A stretch of 64,000 nucleotides of DNA. It comes from Nageia nagi. Its lineage: Eukaryota; Pinophyta. Within the stretch, counting starts at the first letter, position 1. Each line of letters opens with the position of its first letter. The translations under genes were made by a program, and so were the position numbers. The notes under the pieces were generated by a model, which saw only the letters and a program-made list of their open reading frames with translations, was not told where the DNA came from and did not search any database. The stretch lies in NCBI GenBank assembly GCA_050084985.1, contig JBITNC010000001.1, positions 66,712,001 to 66,776,000 on the forward strand, given 5' to 3'. Shown here piece after piece: positions 57,805 to 64,000 of the stretch.

Positions 57805-58198
57805 TGATGGAGTGGTAGATACAACGGTCTAAATGCAGTCCCAAAACATACACAGAGAAGTTCTAAGGAATAAGAAAGATAAAAATAATCCAGTTGTAAG
57901 CAATAAATTTATCAACAAAATATGGAAGCTTTAAAAACTCAGAAAATTAGTTTATTGATCTACAGTCTCAATATCTTGGGAAGTATCACTTACATTCTCC
58001 CTTTTTATCCTTTCCACTTCCTTTGTGTTGATTGTTTATTTTTTTAAAATAATTTTTAAAACATCTGCTATTTTTAAAATAGCTAATAGCTATTTTTATG
58101 CATTCCTCCCCCAATCTGCTAGGATAAGATAAGATTATCCTTACCGCATAACTACATGTGAAACAACAAAATAGTTTTTTATCAATGCTCCTGCATCA
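57805..58198 (-). repeat. 5' LTR of gypsy F2
   Basis: An LTR of about 394 bp. The plus-strand view runs TGATGGAGTGG...CTGCATCA, giving TGATGCAG...CCATCA on the sense strand. Similar to the F1 LTR at 23879. Confidence 0.7.
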
Positions 58199-58420
58199 CT
58201 TTTTAAAATCAAACCTAATTTAAATTAAGGGAAACTTACCAAAATACCCCTTTAAGTTCATGAAATTACGAAAATACCTCTCAATCTTTGGAAATTACAA
58301 AAATACCCTTAGAAGTTCATAAAATTATGAAAATACCCCTCAATCTTTAGAAATATTTCCGAAATTTTTCAATATTACAGGAATACCCCTATTTTTTTTT
58401 CTTGCCTTTGGGGCATTATA

Positions 58421-58919
58421 TGTTGGAATGTATAATGTACTAGTGTAAAGGTTATGTAATAATCTTCCATGTAAGTTCATTAATACTTAAGGGTATCATT
58501 TGATACCTTAAGTATTTAAGTGAATATGATAATGTAACTTGTCCTACACTCCATGTCATAAGCATGCCCCTTGGGTAAAAGGATGTGCATGTCATGGTTT
58601 TGTACATTGGATAAAAGGGTGATCCAAAGAGGGATTTTGGCCTATAAATAGAAGGCTCCCTCTTTGTGATCATACACCAATTGTGGAGTAAAGTTGGGCT
58701 ATAGGATAGAAGTGTAGGAGATGAGATTAGAAGGATTGTAAGAGAGTTGTATTTGTGATTGAAGTAAAGATCTAGTTAGTGGATGTACTCCTAGTTGGAG
58801 GGACCACTTACATCTTGAGTTACTTTGTGAGATTGCTTTATGAGTTATTTAGATGTGTTTGTGAGCTTTCAAGAGATCTTGGTTGTTTAGGAATTATCTT
58901 GTTAGTGTTAGTTCCTTCA
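58421..58919 (+). mobile_element. Solo copia LTR (family 1) with TSD TTATA
   Basis: A 499-bp plus-strand LTR from TGTTGGAATG to TCCTTCA, flanked by TTATA at 58416-58420 and 58920-58924. It keeps a good TATA region (CCTATAAATAGAAGGC, about 58640) and the conserved palindrome at 58482-58516. It is nested in the foldback element. Confidence 0.94.
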
Positions 58920-58924
58920 TTATA

Positions 58925-59130
58925 ATATTTTAAGTTATTATAAAAGTTTTAAGTTATTAGAAATTTTTTAGTTATTATAAAATTTTAAGTTATTATAAAA
59001 GTTTTAATTATTATAAAATTTGAAGTTATTATAATTTTTTTAAGTTATTATAAAATTTAAGTTATTATAAAATTTTAAGTTACTATAAATTTTATATAAA
59101 AGTTTAAGCTATTATAAAATTTTAAATTGT
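58925..59130. repeat. AT-rich ~20-bp tandem array
   Basis: About ten imperfect units of AAGTTATTATAAAATTTT, interior of the foldback element right of the solo LTR. Confidence 0.85.
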
Positions 59131-59281
59131 TTTGAAAAAAAAAAGTAAGGGTATTTCTGTAGAGGTATTTTTGTAATTTCATGAACTTATAAGAGTATTT
59201 CCATAATTTCCAAAGATTAAAGGATATTTTTGTAGTTACGTGAACTTATAAGGGTATTTTGGTAAGTTTCGCTTAAACTAT

Positions 59282-59835
59282 TAGGGGAATCTTCAAATGC
59301 CTTTTTCTTGGTAGTTGGTATGCATTGTGATTGAACTTATTTAACCAGTTATCTTCATCTTTGTAATGTTGTTTATAATCCTACGTGAAGACCATATAAT
59401 AAATCAATTTGTGTAGGTAGTTGAGCGTCTATTTTAGTCTTGTTTGCTGTTCTGTATAGTCCATATTAAGTTCCTTTGTGTACTAGTTTGAAAGAAAGTT
59501 ATGATATTAACTTGTAACTTGTAAGTGTAAGGAGACGAAAAGTGATGTTCACCTTTTAGTTGTATAAAGGGGAGAAAATAACTATGAATTATTTTAATTA
59601 TTTCCGATGTAAAAAATGTGAAGGAAAACAAGAACTAAAGTAAAACAAAATATTAGAGTATTTGTAGACAGTAGCAATGACAACCTGTTTAAGAGAAATT
59701 ATGCAGCGATTAGCTTTGATTGATGAGTGTATGAATCTAGAGGTTTATCAAGATCTTTTGAAATCCCTTTAGATCTCTCTTTTCTAGAGTATGCTATTGG
59801 AACTTGGAAAACTAGGTTAGGATGCCATATGGACG
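59282..59835. other. No gene seen
   Basis: Unassigned sequence with no recognised repeat. A 65-codon minus ORF at 59434-59631 has no supporting features. Confidence 0.5.
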
Positions 59836-59852
59836 TATATGATATTGGTATT

Positions 59853-60133
59853 TTTTGATATATGGGAGGTGTCAGCCAGAGCCACTAATCCTCTTAGAGC
59901 CATGATTCTACCCACTAATCATACGACTCAGGGTAAATCATGGGTTCTTTGCTCGGGTGGGACTTTTTACATGAGGGTTTTTATCTGAGCCCCACAAACC
60001 TATCACAATACAGCCAAAATGCATCCAAACTGTAGCCACGTAGTACCATTAGGGATCCATCAAGGGGATTTGAACTTGTAACCTCCTCCCACCGATTTGA
60101 ATCACTTTGCCACTATGGTGTCCCCTTGGGGAC
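59853..60133 (-). mobile_element. tRNA-derived SINE with 17-bp target duplication
   Basis: A minus-strand element of about 281 bp. An RNA polymerase III A-box-like TGGCAAAGTG (complement of 60103-60112) and a B box GTTCAAATC (complement of 60067-60075) lie near its 5' end at 60133, as in tRNA-derived SINEs. The 3' end has a short A-run (plus-strand TTTTTT at 59851-59856). It is flanked by TATATGATATTGGTATT (59836-59852) and TATATGATATTAGTATT (60134-60150), a target-site duplication with one mismatch. SINEs encode no protein and depend on LINE enzymes. Confidence 0.88.
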
Positions 60134-60150
60134 TATATGATATTAGTATT

Positions 60151-63100
60151 GGATCTCTTCATTGATAATATTTTCTAGTTTATGGAACATTATGATAAGA
60201 TCCTTTTTCCATCAAGTGGAAAATTTTCAGTTTTCTTCTTTTGAAAAAGTTTGGAGCATGGTTCTATAAACAAAACAATTTTTTTGCATACCTAGCACCC
60301 TAATGTAGCAAACAACTTCTCTTTGCAAAACAAATATTACTACTGGTCTCTGTGCACGAGTAAGCAAAGTAGTAAAGCTGTTCTTTCCCTCTTTGAAATT
60401 GACATTAGAAGAAAAACTACCTTCATCATGTTTCTCTGAAATTAATATCTTCAACCTTGTAATCTGAGTTGTTACCTTATTTTTACAATTATTTATGGTT
60501 CATGTTTTATGCCATCATTTTTTGTTAAATATTGCATTAAAGAATATTTACCAAGTAATACAACTACCAATCCTCGAGTTCATTGAACATCAATAGAATA
60601 GCACTATAGACATGAGAGAAAAGTTACAAAGGTGGTGAATATACACCATAGATGGCAAAAAAGATGTCACTATTATGGTGACTCCCTTGGTATGGGACAG
60701 CATCAGAAGAAATGATCACAGTGCTGAGATTCTTGGAATGTTTACGTTATACGGGGATTGTTTATTTATATCTTCTAACATCCCTAAATTATATGAAGTG
60801 TGCCTAGGTACGATAATCCTAGCCCCAAGTGGGGTTAGGGACAGCATAACATGGTGATTCAAGCCTTAAAACTAAGATGCACATGTGGCCTATATTCACA
60901 AAATGAAAGCTGACTCAAGATCCTAACAAGACAAGTTTGTGAGAATTCAGAATATCAGACAAGCCCTCTTTAAGATTTGTTTGGGGGAGCACTCAAAATA
61001 ATATGCTCAACACTAGATACCCATAAGATATATCAGCACATGATACACAAATGATCAAGGGGGTGGTATAGCTTGTTGCCGTTACTGAGAACTTCTAAAA
61101 TGATTGATGATGCCCATTGGCATTTCAAAGTGCACAGTTTTACTCAGGGCTTGCATCAGGAAGCTTACGAGATGATGAACACAAGTGTTATGATGTCATA
61201 TGGCATGATTGCTCTTATTCTCTTTCCTTGCACAAAGATTTTAATCTATGTGATATAATACCTATACAATATCTTTGCCACTCATATTTGAATTCTCTAT
61301 GTCAACCTGAAAGATTTTCACAAGCTTTATATAAAGATTTTTATAAATAAATGCAAGAATCTCATCTACATTAAGGATTATATGTTAACAAGCAGATGCA
61401 TGTGCCAAATGTACTCTGTTACCATCCTTGTCCGATCAGATCAAAGTAGGATGCCTTAATGGGCCTTTCACATGAAGGGGATGCACAAACTGGTCAATCT
61501 CATTGTCATCTAGTTGTGTGCACTTGTTACTTGATCGGGCAAGTGACTAATGTTTGATATTGCCATCTTTGTGACGATTGTGGATAGCTTGGAGTTTTAA
61601 CAAGCCACTCTGCCCACTTTATCCAAGCCTAGATATTATACAACTAACGTTATAAAGCTATTATTTATTGAATGATATGATAGGATTTACCCAGCCGTTT
61701 GGTACATGTCATCCATACATTTTTTTTATATGTTATATAATGATTCTTTTACGGACTTCATGCCTTATTGTTCACTTGCAGGTTTAATAACCAACTTGTC
61801 AAACTTGTAGTTTGAGTTTTGTTGACTTGTAAAATGTGTATTAGGGTTGTAGCCTATATCCCTCTTACTACATGGATGAATTGCACATAGACTTGTGGTC
61901 ATGTGCCTTCTTGGTTTATAATAGACTGCTAGCCTGCACTTTGCGATTTTTATGGTGTCCAATTGGCATCCACTTGCTGCACGATGAAAAAGGGCATGAT
62001 TTGTGATACAGTAGGGGTGTGATTCGAGAGATGAAGAGTGGACTCAAGATGCAAAAGTTTGTGATCCAATATGGGAAAGTGTGCAGTACCCCACACAAAA
62101 AGTTGTGTTGGGACAGATAAAGGTATATCTACAAAAAACAATAACGCAAGATAAGAAAAATCACAAGATGTGGAAGAACACAAAAATGCCAAGTCAATCA
62201 TTTATAATGTTCTTCCACTAACACTTCTCATAAAGGAAGGTGCAAAAGATTTGCTGAATATTTACATGCAAACATGATGTTTCCAAGCTATTACATGTAA
62301 GTTTTACACACGATGTATCCACCAAGAGGGGTTTGAGTAACTTAATACAGTGAGGTTAAAGTTTTTCAGTGTATATAGCTTTTTAACAACTCTATTCAAT
62401 CTCATGAGACATCCTGTATGACATTTATTCTTTACCTTGCCCTTCCCTGTCCTCTGATGATAAAATTTATTTGTATACAGTAGTGGATGATGGAAAAATC
62501 CAGGCATTATTGAATCTGCCGACAAGTTTATAATGGCACCCTCTTATATATTTTACTAGTAACACCTTATATATATCTTGTTTTTGGCATTTAATATAAT
62601 GTATGCAATGCACATAGATCAACCATTAACTATTAAATAGTTTTTAAAAATTGTCTATGAAGTATATGGACATCTTAGGATATTTTATTTGTCAGTGATT
62701 CTTGTTAAACGGATTTTCTGTCAAGTAGATCCGAGACAGCCACAATCAAACCTCCTATACTCGAATAGAGATTTCTTCCAGTTTACAAGGACAGCCCTTG
62801 TTAAGAAATTAAAGAAAACGGAAATTGCTTATGTTTGTCTGCATAGTTTGTTAGGAAAAAATCTCCAATCTAAAGAATGAAACAAAGGAAACCATCTATT
62901 ACAAAATTCTTGTACTGCAAAGCCTATACGAGTTTAAGAATTAAGACGAAGCTTTCAAAACCCTTGATCAAGAATGATGCAATATTAAAGCTTTAGAGTT
63001 GAATGATGCAATGCTAAATCTCTACTACAACATTGATCAAGAAAAGTAAAAAATTGAATAAATCTGTTACCATATATGTCTGTGTAATAAACACAATGAC

Positions 63101-63500
63101 ACAGGTACACAATCCTTCAACAAGACAAATAGATGGTAAAACTGGTAGCTTGTATTAGTTCTCTGAATGTAAGTTGCAGCAATTCCTTGTTCCAAAAATT
63201 CTTTCCTATAGTAGCAATTTTTTCTAGGAGTTGTGATTTGTGACGGTTACACTTTCTTGAAGTTGAAGGTAACTACCTTTCACAATGGACTTTTTTGTTA
63301 AGTATTATAATATGTTCATACATGTACAAATCTCACATGGTTAGTTATGTTTCTTTGAAAAAGTTATTTGATATGATTTTCGGCTGGAAAAACTTTCTTC
63401 ACTTCGAAATTCATGAGTTCAGTATCTAGTCATTGACTTCTTAAGGGGAAATTGTGCTTGAGACGTAGGCTCTAGAAGTGTATTTATTTTCTGTGTTCTT
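60151..63500. other. Unassigned sequence, no supported gene
   Basis: Complex, non-repetitive AT-rich sequence without recognised transposon domains. Open stretches of 60-77 codons exist (60675, 61117, 62689) but none shows a motif or a coherent splice structure. It could be intron of the TLC-domain gene or intergenic DNA. Confidence 0.4.
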
Positions 63501-63535
63501 TAGAGTGATGGCAAAAACCAGTTTTAACTTTGGCA

Positions 63536-63730
63536 TCAATCAGGCTTAACTTTAGACTTTCTCTGGAGTAGAACCCTTAAGCTTGCAAAATTGAACGAAG
63601 GCATATCCTCATCGCCTCCGTCCCTTGATCTTGTTGAATTATCTTCACCTAGGGTTTTTGAAAACGGAATACCTTCTTTAAGAAAACTCTCAATTTCCTC
63701 TTCAGTTAAACTTTCAAATGTTTGTCTCAA
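63536..63730 (-). CDS. Possible exon of unknown protein
   Basis: A minus-strand 64-codon open stretch reads QTFESLTEEEIESFLKEGIP, then FSKTLGEDNSTRSRDGGDED and MPSFNFASLRVLLQRKSKV, ending at a stop. The composition (acidic first part, basic end) is more protein-like than its surroundings. There is no ATG at the 5' side, so it would have to be an internal or terminal exon. I do not recognise the family; it may be chance. Confidence 0.2.
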   Translation of the reverse strand: MRQTFESLTEEEIESFLKEGIPFSKTLGEDNSTRSRDGGDEDMPSFNFASLRVLLQRKSKVKPD

Positions 63731-64000
63731 ATTATTTGTTTCTCTTATTAGTTAAAATAAATGTATGTTTTATGATTTATCAGCATGAGCATGATTTCAT
63801 TGTGTTGGCTTAAATAAATCTATGTTTTATGAGTATGATTTCAAGGTTTTGGATCAAGTAAAACAGATAAAATTCAAGTACTTCGTTTTGAGGTTATTAA
63901 GTGTGAGTTGTATTATCTTTCTTGGTTGTAGCTACAATTTTTAACATGAGGTGAGGAGAGACAAATTACTTGTTGTTGCATTGAGTGGAGCATGCATTTT

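Larger units (their letters stand above)
58229..59272. mobile_element. Foldback (MULE-like) DNA element with long inverted ends
   Basis: The left end from GGGAAACTTACCAAAATACC to about 58350 and the complement of the right end from GCGAAACTTACCAAAATACC to about 59150 share about 100 bp of diverged inverted repeat (AAGTTCATGAAATTAC, AATCTTTGGAAATTA). The flanks TTAAATTAA (58220-58228) and TTAAACTAT (59273-59281) match at 7 of 9 positions, fitting a 9-bp Mutator-type duplication. It has no transposase and contains a solo copia LTR. Confidence 0.65.

Noticed and set aside
60060-60133. tRNA gene
   Set aside because: A and B boxes are present but the flanking bases cannot form a full cloverleaf that I can see, and the target duplication and tail show a SINE.
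62689-62880. 63-codon plus ORF
   Set aside because: No motif, no splice context and no unusual composition; probably chance.

Overview
The window looks like intergenic or intronic DNA of a seed plant with a large, repeat-filled, AT-rich genome. The families present are plant Ty1/copia and Ty3/gypsy LTR retrotransposons, CACTA and hAT DNA transposons with plant-type introns, an L1-type LINE and a tRNA-derived SINE. The only host-gene-like exon encodes the start of a plant TLC-domain membrane protein. A gymnosperm is plausible because of the density and great age spread of the insertions, but the sequence alone does not prove it.

Layout. 1-3264: 3' part of a decayed plus-strand copia element, inserted in a CACTA transposon whose right part (3265-7590) carries a decayed TNP2-like transposase and a solo LTR. 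7591-8095: an older copia pol scrap. 8096-10844: two copia 3' ends joined as an inverted repeat. 11254-20206: a complete but old minus-strand copia element (A) with TSD ATAAT, inside an unidentified decayed coding region that resumes at 20212. 22196-22423: first exon of the TLC-domain gene. 23190-24330: 5' part of a gypsy element (F1). 24366-29560: a large inverted duplication of gypsy gag-pol (E). From about 30085 to 47140 a decayed hAT element (hAT-C) is split by a gypsy element (D, 31776-41904), which itself holds another decayed hAT (hAT-B) and an L1-type LINE with ORF1 only, and by an LTR-like stretch holding an apparently intact hAT transposon (hAT-A, 42352-46202). 47575-58198: a second F-family gypsy copy (F2) split by a young, nearly intact copia element (C, 48476-57208). 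58229-59272: a foldback DNA element holding another solo LTR. 59853-60133: a SINE. 60151-64000: no supported gene.

How it works together. There is no operon or pathway here; the window is a layered record of insertions. Exact target-site duplications give several layers directly: copia A (ATAAT), copia C (TAACA), solo LTRs (CCTAA, TTATA), gypsy D (GATTG/GACTG), hAT-A (AGAATATA) and the SINE (17 bp, one mismatch). By LTR comparison, copia C is very young (2 differences by eye in 507 bp) and copia A old (roughly 8-9 percent).

Most notable: hAT-A has matched ends, an 8-bp TSD and a five-exon transposase gene that splices in frame to 743 codons. Copia C carries a GC-rich insert in its roughly 3-kb leader, containing a 55-codon class III peroxidase exon-like segment with a splice-acceptor-like border. 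Both copia families carry arrays of potential hairpins between pol and the 3' LTR.
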